From Pseudomonadota bacterium (GTDB taxonomy: Bacteria > Myxococcota > Polyangia > Polyangiales > Polyangiaceae), in contig JAEZYO010000718.1 of NCBI GenBank assembly GCA_023419055.1, positions 1 through 16,222 of the forward strand: a stretch of DNA of 16,222 nt. The letters run 5' to 3'. Positions 7,943 to 16,222 of this stretch are shown piece by piece. The position numbers and the translations under genes were made by a program. The notes under the pieces are model-generated. The model had not been told where the DNA came from, did not search any database, and worked only from the letters and a program-made list of their open reading frames with translations. Each line of letters starts with the position of its first letter. Within the stretch, counting starts at the first letter, position 1.

Positions 7943-8110
7943 AAACTTTCACCCCGACCAAGCGAAAAGCAGGCGCGTTTCTTCTGAAAAGTCGGCGTCG
8001 AAATCCCCTGCGTGAGCGATCACAGCATCGCGAGCGAGCGCTGCCGGCCACCGGTCCGGCGCAGCTCCCGGGCTGTGCCCCCGCTCGCTGGGGCGCTACA
8101 CTCCCGAGAC

Positions 8111-8647
8111 GTGAGAGTCCCCTCCTGGAGCGCGCTCGTCGGCCTCGTGACAGCCCTGGGCTGCACGCCTTCGGAACCACCACGCTGGGCCGAGGGCGGA
8201 GCGCCGCTGGTGCTCCCGACCGCGCGCTGGGACCGGGACGGAGATGCCATCGAAATCAGGCCGAACGGTCACGTGATCGAGGATGGAGACCTGCTCTACG
8301 TCATCGATCGGGTCGGCCGGATCGTCGACGAGGACTATGAACCGGTCGGGCTGCTGTTTCCGGACGGCCGTCTGGCAGGTCCGGACGACCGAAACCTCGG
8401 GCATGTCGGGGTTTCCAACGCTGCGCCCCCTGACCGCGTGGAAGCCTGGCTGGCGGTCACGCCGGATGGAGCCGTCACGTACTTCGACTACGACGGCGAG
8501 CGCTCCGCCGGAGGTCGCTGGACGGGCTGCACCGGGCCGGCGCTTCGGACCTGCACCCTGGTGACCCACCTGATGGCGATGCGCCACTACTCGGACCGCC
8601 GTCAGCCCGGGGTCACGGTGGGCGTCGGTATCGGCGTCGGATTCTGA
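8111..8647 (+). CDS. Small lipoprotein of unknown function
   Basis: From GTG 8111 the product is 178 residues: a short signal peptide VRVPSWSALVGLVTALGC with a relaxed lipobox ALGC (Cys18), then a compact beta-rich domain. The domain contains repeated strand-turn units with Asp/Gly turns (RDGDAIEIRPNGHV, LLYVIDRVGRIVDED, EPVGLLFPDGRL, AWLAVTPDGAVTYFD) and a Cys pair (WTGC and RTCTLV). The tail GVTVGVGIGVGF is hydrophobic and Gly-alternating, like a final beta strand. I believe similar small lipoproteins occur in other Polyangiales but know no function. The open frame extends upstream to 8012, but that part lacks a signal peptide; TACACT lies 8 bases before the chosen GTG. It is followed 57 bp later by serS. 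Confidence 0.75.
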   Translation: MRVPSWSALVGLVTALGCTPSEPPRWAEGGAPLVLPTARWDRDGDAIEIRPNGHVIEDGDLLYVIDRVGRIVDEDYEPVGLLFPDGRLAGPDDRNLGHVGVSNAAPPDRVEAWLAVTPDGAVTYFDYDGERSAGGRWTGCTGPALRTCTLVTHLMAMRHYSDRRQPGVTVGVGIGVGF

Positions 8648-8665
8648 GCGCGATCTGCACGCGTT

Positions 8666-8695
8666 TTGCGCGACCTGGGCCGCGGGTGCTAATTA
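8666..8695 (+). promoter_or_regulatory. Candidate serS promoter
   Basis: TTGCGC (8666-8671) is followed by 18 bases and TAATTA (8690-8695), an AT-rich island in GC-rich DNA, 9 bases before the serS ATG. Transcription would begin almost at the start codon, and no Shine-Dalgarno precedes it, so the mRNA would be leaderless or nearly so. GCTAAT (8688-8693) is an alternative -10 with a 16-base spacer. Confidence 0.4.
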
Positions 8696-8704
8696 CCGCC
8701 CGCC

Positions 8705-10021
8705 ATGCTCGACGCACGCCATGTCACCGAAAACCTCGACCAAGTCCGCGCACAACTGGCGCGGCGCTCGAGTGAAGACGCGGCGCAGCTCGACGCGGTA
8801 GCCGAGCTCTCGGTTCGCCGGCGCGAGCTCGTGCAGAAGACCGAGGCTCTCCAGGCGAAGCGCAACGCCGCGAGCGAGGCGATGGCGGAGCTCGCGCGCA
8901 AGGGCGACAAGGCCGCGCTCGGCGCGCGCCGCGAGGAGCTGAAGGCGCTCTCCGACGAGGTGAAGGCGCTCGAGGCGGAGCTTGCTCAGGTCGAGGCCCA
9001 GGTCGAAGAGAAGCTGCTCGTCATCCCGAACGTGCCGCACGAGACCACTCCCGACGGTAAGAGCGACGCGGACAACCCCGTGCTCCGCACCTGGGGTGAG
9101 AAGCCGAGCTTCGACTTCACGCCCAAGCCGCACTGGGAGATCGGTGAGGCGCTCGGCATCCTCGACTTCGAGCGCGCCGCGAAAATCTCCGGCGCGCGCT
9201 TCTCGGTGCTCTGGGGCCTGGGCGCTCGGCTCGAGCGCGCGCTCGCGGCGTTCATGCTCGATCTGCACACGCGCGAGCATGGTTACACCGAGGTGTATCC
9301 GCCGTTCCTCGTGAAGGGCGAGGCGCTGCGCGGCACCGGCAGCTTGCCGAAGTTCGAAGAGGACCTGTTCAAGACCAAGCGCAGCGATCCCAACGATCCG
9401 AGCGCCCTCTACCTGATCCCGACCGCGGAGGTCCCGGTCACGAACCTGCACGCCGACGAGATCCTCGAAGCGGCGGATCTTCCGATCGCGTACGCCGCCT
9501 ACTCTCCCTGCTTCCGCAGCGAGGCGGGCTCGTACGGCCGCGACGTGCGCGGGCTCGTGCGCCAGCACCAGTTCGACAAGGTCGAGGTCGTGCGCTTCTG
9601 CACCCCCGAGCAGGCCCTCGAGCAGCTCGAGCTCTTGACCGCGCACGCGGAAGAGGTGCTGAAGCGGCTCGGCCTGCACTACCAGGTGGTCGAGCACGTC
9701 GCGCCCGATCTCACCTTCAGCTCGACCAAGTCGTACGATCTCGAGGTCTGGCTGCCGTCGCAGAACGCGTACCGCGAAATCTCGAGCTGCTCCTGGTTCG
9801 GGGATTTCCAGGCTCGCCGCGCGAAGATCCGCTACCGCCCGGAGCCCAAGGCCAAGCCCCGCCTGGCGCACACGTTGAACGGCTCGGGCCTCGCGATCGG
9901 CCGAACCTGGCTCGCGATCCTCGAGCAGTTCCAGCAAAAGGACGGCAGCGTGATCGTGCCCGAACCGCTGCGCGCGTTCATGGGCACCGACAGGCTCGTG
10001 CCTCCCGCCCGCAAAGCCTAG
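8705..10021 (+). CDS. serS: Serine--tRNA ligase
   Basis: This cytoplasmic class II aminoacyl-tRNA synthetase charges tRNA-Ser (and tRNA-Sec where present). The 438 residues match bacterial SerRS. Residues 1-110 form the tRNA-binding coiled-coil arm, with heptad-rich Glu/Lys/Ala helices around 25-65 and 70-105. The core follows: [10 protein letters not shown] (240-249) near the Ser site, motif 2 [20 protein letters not shown] (269-288), [15 protein letters not shown] (358-372), and motif 3 [19 protein letters not shown] (392-410) with the ATP-binding Arg400. All key residues are present, so it should be active. The ATG at 8705 starts the conserved [10 protein letters not shown]. It is a stand-alone gene, followed 26 bp later by the DUF6922-like gene. 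Confidence 0.97.
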   Translation: MLDARHVTENLDQVRAQLARRSSEDAAQLDAVAELSVRRRELVQKTEALQAKRNAASEAMAELARKGDKAALGARREELKALSDEVKALEAELAQVEAQVEEKLLVIPNVPHETTPDGKSDADNPVLRTWGEKPSFDFTPKPHWEIGEALGILDFERAAKISGARFSVLWGLGARLERALAAFMLDLHTREHGYTEVYPPFLVKGEALRGTGSLPKFEEDLFKTKRSDPNDPSALYLIPTAEVPVTNLHADEILEAADLPIAYAAYSPCFRSEAGSYGRDVRGLVRQHQFDKVEVVRFCTPEQALEQLELLTAHAEEVLKRLGLHYQVVEHVAPDLTFSSTKSYDLEVWLPSQNAYREISSCSWFGDFQARRAKIRYRPEPKAKPRLAHTLNGSGLAIGRTWLAILEQFQQKDGSVIVPEPLRAFMGTDRLVPPARKA

Positions 10022-10047
10022 AGCGCGCTGCGTGGTACGCTAGGCCG

Positions 10048-10467
10048 ATGCGTGGCCTGCCGGAGGTGTTGCGGAGGAGCGCGCCGCGCCTCTTCTGGGA
10101 CGTCGATGTCGAGCACATCGACCTGAACCGACACGCGGATTTCGTGCTCGGTCGCGTGTTGTCCCTGGGTGACGCGGAGGCGGTCCGCTGCTTGAGACGC
10201 GAGTTCGGCGACGGCGCGCTCCGAGAGTTCGTGGCGCGCGCGCCGCACCGCCTGGACGCGCGCAGCCGGCGCTTCTTCGAAGTGGTCTTGAACGTGGGTG
10301 AGTCGACGTGCAAACCGGCGCCATTGCGGAGCGCGGGGTCGAAGGGGTCGCCGCAGAAAAGGTCGAGATCGTCGGTGCGCCGGTGCGCGAGCCGGAGGCA
10401 GAGCGCGAGCTCGCCGCTGCGGGAGTTCCGGTCGCGGCGCCCCGCGGCAAGCCGAACTCGCTCCTGA
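10048..10467 (+). CDS. DUF6922-like small protein with an abnormal C-terminal tail
   Basis: Residues 1-85 resemble a small-protein family that I recall as DUF6922, often encoded just upstream of AbiEii-type nucleotidyltransferases: FWDVDVEHIDLNRHADFVLG (16-35), a LSLGDAEAVRCLRREFGD helix, and LDARSRRFFEVVLNV (69-83). Family members usually end shortly after this point. Here the frame runs on to residue 139 through Ser/Arg-rich sequence that overlaps the scrambled nucleotidyltransferase segment, so the last 50 or so residues are probably rearrangement-derived, not native. ATG 10048 is preceded by TACGCT 6 bases upstream and by no Shine-Dalgarno. A role as antitoxin or partner of the neighbouring NTase is inferred from the usual pairing only. 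Whether it is still expressed without that partner is unknown. Confidence 0.6.
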   Translation: MRGLPEVLRRSAPRLFWDVDVEHIDLNRHADFVLGRVLSLGDAEAVRCLRREFGDGALREFVARAPHRLDARSRRFFEVVLNVGESTCKPAPLRSAGSKGSPQKRSRSSVRRCASRRQSASSPLREFRSRRPAASRTRS

Positions 10468-10682
10468 TCGAGGTGGACGGCGTCCGGACCAGCTTCCGGC
10501 GCTTTCCCTATCCGCTCGCGAAGCCCGACCTTCTCCACCGCTTGAAGGCGCTCACCTACTTCGAAGACGCCGAGAGCGAGCCCGAGCCGCGCCTTTTGCG
10601 CGCAGCAGGCTAGGGCGAGATCAAGACCTTCTTCGAGAACGAAGTGAGGCGCCGCTGGGGCAGCGTTCGAGACGTGATTTAG
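10308..10682 (+). pseudogene. Degraded AbiEii-type nucleotidyltransferase (toxin-family) gene, plus-strand remnants
   Basis: Translating from 10401 on the plus strand gives LAAAGVPVAAPRGKPNSLL followed by IEVDGVRTSFRRFPYPLAKP, which matches the middle of AbiEii/AbiGii-family nucleotidyltransferases. It is fused directly to DLLHRLKALTYFEDAESEP and then, past an in-frame TAG (10611-10613), GEIKTFFENEVRRRWGSVRDV, which match the family's C-terminus. The intervening region that normally carries the conserved Lys and RDFVDL-like helix is missing, so a deletion of perhaps 80-100 codons is likely. The TAG sits where relatives often have Trp, so a TGG-to-TAG change is plausible. The catalytic-core part lies inverted just upstream (see the minus-strand entry). 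No functional enzyme can be made. The terminal stop overlaps the Uma2 stop codon tail to tail. Confidence 0.7.
10326..10418 (-). pseudogene. Inverted catalytic-core fragment of the same AbiEii-type nucleotidyltransferase
   Basis: Read on the minus strand, this segment gives SGELALCLRL followed by AHRRTDDLDLFCGDPFDPAL. This corresponds to the family's NTase core, GG(T/S)-ALAL-xx-GHR-x-S-x-DLDxF, with the two metal-binding Asp codons still present. The flanking parts of the gene read on the plus strand, so this piece appears flipped in place. The right junction falls near the 10-bp palindrome GCGAGCTCGC (10405-10414); GGCGCC occurs at 10317-10322 and 10436-10441, bracketing the segment, and could have supplied micro-homology. 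The piece has no start codon of its own in a sensible context and is not a gene. The homology is from memory of the family, not an alignment. Confidence 0.6.
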
Positions 10683-11248
10683 CCCACCGGCGGGAAGAGC
10701 CGAGCGATATCGATTTCGATGAGTTCGAACGGTCGAACGCGCGCGACGTCACCGCGAGTCCAGCCTCCAAGACGCAACCATGCTGCGTCGAGTTCATAAG
10801 CCTCGAGCGTGGCCTCCACCGGGTCGATCAACCAATAGAAGCCGACCTTGGAGCGCGCGTAGAGATCCGCTTTGGTCAGCCGATCGTGGCGAGCATTGGA
10901 GGGCGAAAGAGTCTCGCAGACGAAATCGGGGACGACGTCGATGGGGCGCTTGTCCCAGGGGTCCGGCAGGCGCTCTCGACGCCACCCAGCGAGATCCGGA
11001 CGAACCACGTCGTGAGCGCTGAGTTCGACGTCGACGTCCGGAATGATCCACCAGCCACCAGGTCCTCCTCCGCCATGATCATTGTCGAAGGGCCCTCCCA
11101 CGACGCGCCCCAGTGTGCGGACGATCCAGTTATGGCGTGGTAGCGGAGAAGGCTGAACTACGACTTCACCCGCGACGATTTCGGCCCTTACATCTTCGGG
11201 CAGAGCGAGCAGATCCGAATAGGTAGCGAGCCGGCGCGCCGGATCCAT
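10679..11248 (-). CDS. Uma2 family endonuclease-like protein (DUF820)
   Basis: This 189-residue PD-(D/E)XK-fold protein belongs to the Uma2 family; its members are predicted nucleases whose biological role is mostly undemonstrated. Family marks: YSDLLALPEDVRAEIVAGEV near the N-terminus (usually EL-x-DGE), DVDVELSAHDVVRPDLAGWR with Asp85 (71-90), and the active-site strand DFVCETLSPSNARHDRLTKA (108-127) carrying Glu112 and Lys126. GFYWLIDP (136-143) is the conserved strand after the core. All expected acidic residues and the lysine appear intact. The ATG at 11248 has TACTTT 7 bases upstream and no Shine-Dalgarno. It lies 34 bp after the APH-like kinase on the same strand and ends against the broken nucleotidyltransferase, whose stop overlaps its own. 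Confidence 0.9.
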   Translation of the reverse strand: MDPARRLATYSDLLALPEDVRAEIVAGEVVVQPSPLPRHNWIVRTLGRVVGGPFDNDHGGGGPGGWWIIPDVDVELSAHDVVRPDLAGWRRERLPDPWDKRPIDVVPDFVCETLSPSNARHDRLTKADLYARSKVGFYWLIDPVEATLEAYELDAAWLRLGGWTRGDVARVRPFELIEIDIARLFPPVG

Positions 11249-11257
11249 GACCCGGAA

Positions 11258-11286
11258 AGTATGCGCTTCCGAGCCCTCCGGCTCAA
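11258..11286 (-). promoter_or_regulatory. Candidate Uma2 promoter overlapping the end of the upstream kinase gene
   Basis: On the minus strand, TTGAGC (11286-11281) and CATACT (11263-11258) are 17 bases apart, each matching 4 of 6 bacterial sigma-70 consensus bases. The -35 overlaps the kinase TGA stop. Transcription would start within a few bases of the Uma2 ATG at 11248. Confidence 0.4.
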
Positions 11287-12161
11287 GCGAGCTCGCGGAC
11301 GGTCGCCTCCAGGCGCTCCGTCACGTCGCGCGTGCGCTTCGCGCCCGCGCTCTTCAGCATGCCCGCCAGGTTCACGAGATCGAACAGCTTCGCGAAGCGG
11401 CGGTAGTCGCCCCGGAGCACTCCACCCGCCTCGACGTAGGCTCCGGTGAAGGCGTCCACGAACGGTTCCGGGGGATTCCAGCGCAAGAGCTGCCCGATGT
11501 CGGAGAGCGCCGCGCCCGCGTAGGCGAACTCCCAGTCGAGCACGAGCACGCGGCCGTCGACGGCGCGGTGCAGGTTCGAGACCTTGAAATCGCCGTGAAC
11601 CAGGCAAGGCGCGCCCGCGACGAGTCGCATCGAGGTAGCCTCGCGCTCCAGCAGGCGCACGATCCCGGCGCCGATGGGCCGTGACTTGAACTCGGTCCGG
11701 GCGTAGCGGATCAGCGAGGTGACCAGATCCGCGAACGGTGTCCGCACCTTCACCGATTCGTCGAAGAAGCCCGCCGCGTCGAAGCGAACCGAGTGGATCT
11801 CCGCGAGCGCACGCCCGACGGCAGCTCCGTGCTCGCGGCTGCCGAGGAGCGGCGAGCGCGTGACGTACTCGAGCAGGAGAAAGTCCGGGCCGGCGCCGAG
11901 CACGCGCGGCACCCGGAACGAGCGCCAGCCGCGCTCGATGAGCGCTCGCTCTCGCCCCGCGGCCTCGGGCTCGCGGCGAAAGATCTTCAGCACGCGCCCT
12001 TCGACGAGCGCGGTCGAGTTGGCGTTGCCGCCGGGGAGCCTCGCGATGGGGCCCTTCACGATCCCGATGCGCTGCTCGACGGCTTCCCTACCGAGCTCGA
12101 GCGTCGCGGCCGGCGGTTCCCAGTCCTGCTCGGGGTTCGGCAGGGGGACAGCGGTGGTCAT
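11283..12161 (-). CDS. Aminoglycoside phosphotransferase (APH)-like kinase
   Basis: This 292-residue small-molecule kinase has the APH/choline-kinase fold and is expected to be cytoplasmic. N-lobe: a Gly-rich stretch LPGGNANSTALV (42-53), a likely ATP-binding Lys in RVLKIFRRE (Lys59), and the hinge FLLLEYV (94-100). C-lobe: the catalytic loop LVHGDFKVSNLH (187-198) with Asp191 and Asn196, and the metal-binding VLDWEFAYAG (207-216) with Asp209. All catalytic residues are present. The family includes antibiotic kinases, choline, homoserine and fructosamine kinases and metabolite-repair enzymes, so the substrate cannot be named and resistance should not be assumed. The ATG at 12161 lies only 4 bp after the rnr stop, which suggests an operon; TAAAGT 6 bases upstream could also drive it separately. 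Confidence 0.88.
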   Translation of the reverse strand: MTTAVPLPNPEQDWEPPAATLELGREAVEQRIGIVKGPIARLPGGNANSTALVEGRVLKIFRREPEAAGRERALIERGWRSFRVPRVLGAGPDFLLLEYVTRSPLLGSREHGAAVGRALAEIHSVRFDAAGFFDESVKVRTPFADLVTSLIRYARTEFKSRPIGAGIVRLLEREATSMRLVAGAPCLVHGDFKVSNLHRAVDGRVLVLDWEFAYAGAALSDIGQLLRWNPPEPFVDAFTGAYVEAGGVLRGDYRRFAKLFDLVNLAGMLKSAGAKRTRDVTERLEATVRELA

Positions 12162-12165
12162 GGAC

Positions 12166-14547
<2,382 letters not shown>

Positions 14548-14568
14548 AGCGCAGCCATGAGGCTTTGG

Positions 14569-14575
14569 GTATAGA
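14569..14575. promoter_or_regulatory. Shared TATA element between divergent rnr and VKOR-DsbA genes
   Basis: Only 37 bp separate the two start codons. The island GTATAGA reads as TATAGA on the plus strand, 9 bases before the VKOR-DsbA GTG, and as TATACC on the minus strand, about 20 bases before the rnr ATG. One element could serve as -10 in both directions. No convincing -35 is seen for either. Confidence 0.3.
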
Positions 14576-14584
14576 GCCGGAAGC

Positions 14585-15712
14585 GTGAAATCCGCCCCTT
14601 GGCTCGCCCTGATTCGAATCGCCGCGCTCGTCGCGCTCGCTGCGAGCGGCGCGCTCCTCGCGGACTACAGCGGCCTTGCCCCGGCTTTTTGCACGGCCGG
14701 CAGCGGCTGCGCCAAGGTCCGGCAGATGGGGTTCGGCTCGGTTCCGCTGTTGCCGGGCGTTTATGTGCCGGTTCCGCTCCTCGGCGCCGTCGCTTTCGCG
14801 CTCCTCCTCGGGCTCTCCCTGTTGCCGAATCCGGGTACGCGCCGGCGGTTGACGAGCCTGGCCGCGCTGGCCGGAGGCGCCGTTGCTCTCGCGCTGCTGG
14901 CCATTCAGGCATTCGTCGTCGGAGCCTTTTGCTCCCTGTGTGTCACGGTGGACCTCGCCGGCGCGGTGGCCGCGATCGGGGGGTTCTTCTACCTCCGGGA
15001 CACGGAGCCCCCGGCCGAGCTCGTGACCCCCTTCGGCTGGGCTGCGCTCGGCGTGGTCGCGTTTCTCGCTCCCTACTACTGGCCGAAGATGCGCCCGGCC
15101 CCCGCCGTTCCGGCAGAGATCGCGAAGCTCTACCAGCCGGGCAAGATCAACGTCGTCGAGTTCGCGGACTTTCAGTGTCCGTTTTGTCGACGGCTCCACC
15201 CCACGCTGAAGAAGCTCAACCACGAGTACGGCGCGAAGGTGAACTTCATCCGGCTCAACTTGCCGCTGGCGGGGCATCCCGAAGCGAGGCCCGCCGCGCT
15301 CGCCGCCGTCTGCGCCGACCAGCAAGGCAAGGGCGACGCGATGAGCGACCTGCTCTTCGAGGCGGAGCCCTTGAGCCGCGCCAGCGAGAGCCAGGCGGCG
15401 AAGACGCTCGGCCTCGATCTCGAGCGCTTTCGGCTGTGTTTGACGTCGAAAGAGGCGTCCGATCGCGTCGAGCGCGAAGCCAAGATCTTGCGCGACGCCG
15501 GCTTCGACGGGCTACCCACCACGTTCGTCGGCAACGACAAGATCATCGGCGCGCAGCCCGAAGAGACCTTCCGCGCCGCTTACGAGCGCGCCGAGCGCGG
15601 CGTCGGCCAGAGCGGAACGCCCTGGCCCATCTACCTGTTCGTCGCGCTCGCGCTGATGGCCGCGATCGCGTGGTTCGGCCGCGTTACGCCCGAAGAGCCC
15701 GAGCGCGACTGA
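14585..15712 (+). CDS. VKOR-DsbA fusion: vitamin K epoxide reductase domain joined to a thioredoxin-like disulfide oxidase
   Basis: This 375-residue membrane enzyme should form disulfide bonds in exported proteins and pass the electrons to quinone, doing the work of DsbB plus DsbA in one chain. The VKOR part has about five membrane helices (roughly 7-27, 62-80, 92-112, 118-137, 150-166), a loop cysteine pair Cys36/Cys42, and the quinone-side CSLC (116-119). The thioredoxin part starts near 185: VVEFADFQCPFC with CPFC (198-201), and the cis-proline loop GLPTTF (Pro311). A last membrane helix (about 349-364) adds a C-terminal anchor, less usual in such fusions. The GTG at 14585 opens directly into the first helix; TATAGA lies 9 bases upstream. 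The 3' end overlaps the convergent cysteine-repeat gene by 29 bp. Confidence 0.93.
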   Translation: MKSAPWLALIRIAALVALAASGALLADYSGLAPAFCTAGSGCAKVRQMGFGSVPLLPGVYVPVPLLGAVAFALLLGLSLLPNPGTRRRLTSLAALAGGAVALALLAIQAFVVGAFCSLCVTVDLAGAVAAIGGFFYLRDTEPPAELVTPFGWAALGVVAFLAPYYWPKMRPAPAVPAEIAKLYQPGKINVVEFADFQCPFCRRLHPTLKKLNHEYGAKVNFIRLNLPLAGHPEARPAALAAVCADQQGKGDAMSDLLFEAEPLSRASESQAAKTLGLDLERFRLCLTSKEASDRVEREAKILRDAGFDGLPTTFVGNDKIIGAQPEETFRAAYERAERGVGQSGTPWPIYLFVALALMAAIAWFGRVTPEEPERD

Positions 15713-16222
15713 CGCCGCGCCGGCGCACGCCCACGAACCCGAGCGCCACGCCGAGCCAGCCGAGCGCACCGGCCGGAGAAGCCTTGCGCCCCGCAGCCTG
15801 ACAGAGACAACCCGAGCTCTCTTCGTCGTCGCCGTTGCCCGAGCCGGCACCGTTCCCGGCGCCCGAACCGTTGCCGCCGCCGCTCCCGCCGCTCCCGGGC
15901 TCGAAGCCGGGCGTGATGGTGCAGTCGTTCTCGCAGCCGTCCTTCGCGACCGTATTGCCGTCGTCGCAGGCTTCGCCCCCCTGCTTCTCACCGTCGCCGC
16001 AGATCTCCTCGATGCACGTCGCCGAGCAGCCGTCGCCGTCGACCTTGTTACCGTCGTCGCACTTCTCGGAGGCCTGATTGACGGTGCCGTCGCCGCAGAC
16101 CTCGTTCTTGCAAGTCGGACCGCAGCCGTCCATCGCGACGGTGTTCCCGTCGTCACACTCTTCGACGGTCTGGTTCACGTCACCGTCGCCGCACACCTCG
16201 GGCGTACAGCTCGGCGTACAGC
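15684..16222 (-). CDS. Cysteine-repeat surface protein with MYXO-CTERM-type tail (N-terminus beyond window)
   Basis: This is the C-terminal end of a secreted protein; the frame stays open to the right edge. It carries three complete and one partial copy of the myxobacterial disulfide repeat (pattern CGDG-x-ExCDDGN-x-DGC-x-C), then a Gly/Ser/Asn linker with an acidic DDEESS end, and the sorting tail GCLCQAAG, a hydrophobic helix GALGWLGVALGFVGV, and the basic end RRRGVSRARALRA. That tripartite end fits the MYXO-CTERM signal, which is processed by a myxosortase and leaves the protein on the cell surface. Each repeat holds four cysteines, presumably in disulfides. The total length and any N-terminal domain cannot be seen. 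The stop lies inside the end of the VKOR-DsbA gene. Confidence 0.9.
   Translation of the reverse strand, partial: CTPSCTPEVCGDGDVNQTVEECDDGNTVAMDGCGPTCKNEVCGDGTVNQASEKCDDGNKVDGDGCSATCIEEICGDGEKQGGEACDDGNTVAKDGCENDCTITPGFEPGSGGSGGGNGSGAGNGAGSGNGDDEESSGCLCQAAGRKASPAGALGWLGVALGFVGVRRRGVSRARALRA
15912..16222 (-). repeat. Tandem coding repeats of a Cys-rich unit, 96-bp period
   Basis: On the minus strand the units run 16196-16101, 16100-16005 and 16004 to about 15912, with a partial unit at the right edge. The first two are exactly 32 codons. Conserved positions are CGDG, the Cys before DDGN, DGC and a final Cys. The DNA is clearly related between units but not identical, so the duplication is not recent. 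Confidence 0.85.

Noticed and set aside
8012..8110. An N-terminal extension of the 8111 lipoprotein
   Set aside because: The added residues form no signal peptide and would bury the lipobox; GTG 8111 gives a standard lipoprotein start.
9978..10538. A 186-codon minus-strand frame across the end of serS and the DUF6922-like gene
   Set aside because: Only its residues 41-71 resemble a known family (the flipped nucleotidyltransferase core). The rest is antisense to serS and the DUF6922-like gene and looks like shadow, so it is not called as a gene.
10679..11248. The Uma2 gene as part of a restriction or anti-phage system
   Set aside because: No methyltransferase, helicase or other defence gene adjoins it, and Uma2 family members are common stand-alone genes.
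11283..12161. The APH-like kinase as an antibiotic resistance gene
   Set aside because: Only general fold motifs are visible; there is no mobile context and it sits behind a housekeeping gene.
15912..16222. A CRISPR array, suggested by regular repeats near the right edge
   Set aside because: The period is exactly 32 codons in an open frame with conserved cysteines, and there are no unique spacers; these are protein repeats.

Overview
The window is GC-rich DNA (roughly 70% by eye) that most likely comes from a myxobacterium (phylum Myxococcota, probably the Polyangiales side). The evidence is a Ser/Thr protein kinase with a C-terminal PEGA domain, a surface protein built from myxobacterial CGDG...CDDGN...DGC cysteine repeats that ends in a MYXO-CTERM-type sorting signal, very strong G/C preference at third codon positions, and frequent GTG starts. 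The assignment is inferred from gene families; no rRNA or other phylogenetic marker was aligned.

Layout, left to right. Bases 1-1283 (+) hold the C-terminal part of the kinase, converging on a small NAD(P)H:flavin reductase (1334-1906, -). Bases 1965-6623 (-) are a complete five-gene branched-chain amino-acid/amide (HAAT family) ABC importer, transcribed livK-livH-livM-livG-livF; the last four genes all start with GTG and overlap or nearly touch. Upstream on the same strand lie an unrecognised 195-residue protein (6706-7293) and a cytochrome c lipoprotein (7354-7875). A 235-bp divergent spacer with a hairpin and a heptamer repeat leads to a small lipoprotein of unknown function (8111-8647, +) and seryl-tRNA synthetase serS (8705-10021, +).

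Bases 10048-10682 hold the least ordinary region: a DUF6922-like small gene followed by the wreck of an AbiEii-type nucleotidyltransferase gene. The catalytic-core coding segment of that wreck now reads on the minus strand, while downstream parts of the same gene read on the plus strand with a middle portion missing and an in-frame TAG. This looks like a micro-inversion plus deletion plus nonsense mutation. A Uma2-family nuclease-like gene (10679-11248, -) abuts it tail to tail.

Bases 11283-14547 (-) hold RNase R (rnr), followed 4 bp later by an aminoglycoside-phosphotransferase-like kinase. Divergent from rnr, a VKOR-DsbA fusion (14585-15712, +) provides disulfide-bond formation. It converges with, and overlaps by 29 bp, the cysteine-repeat MYXO-CTERM protein that runs off the right edge (-), a plausible kind of client for such an enzyme.

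A sequence theme across the window: most genes outside the liv operon lack a Shine-Dalgarno sequence and instead carry a -10-like TA-rich hexamer (mostly TANNNT) 6-9 bases before the start codon, which suggests leaderless or near-leaderless transcripts. No tRNA, rRNA, CRISPR array, insertion sequence, prophage or clear biosynthetic cluster was seen.
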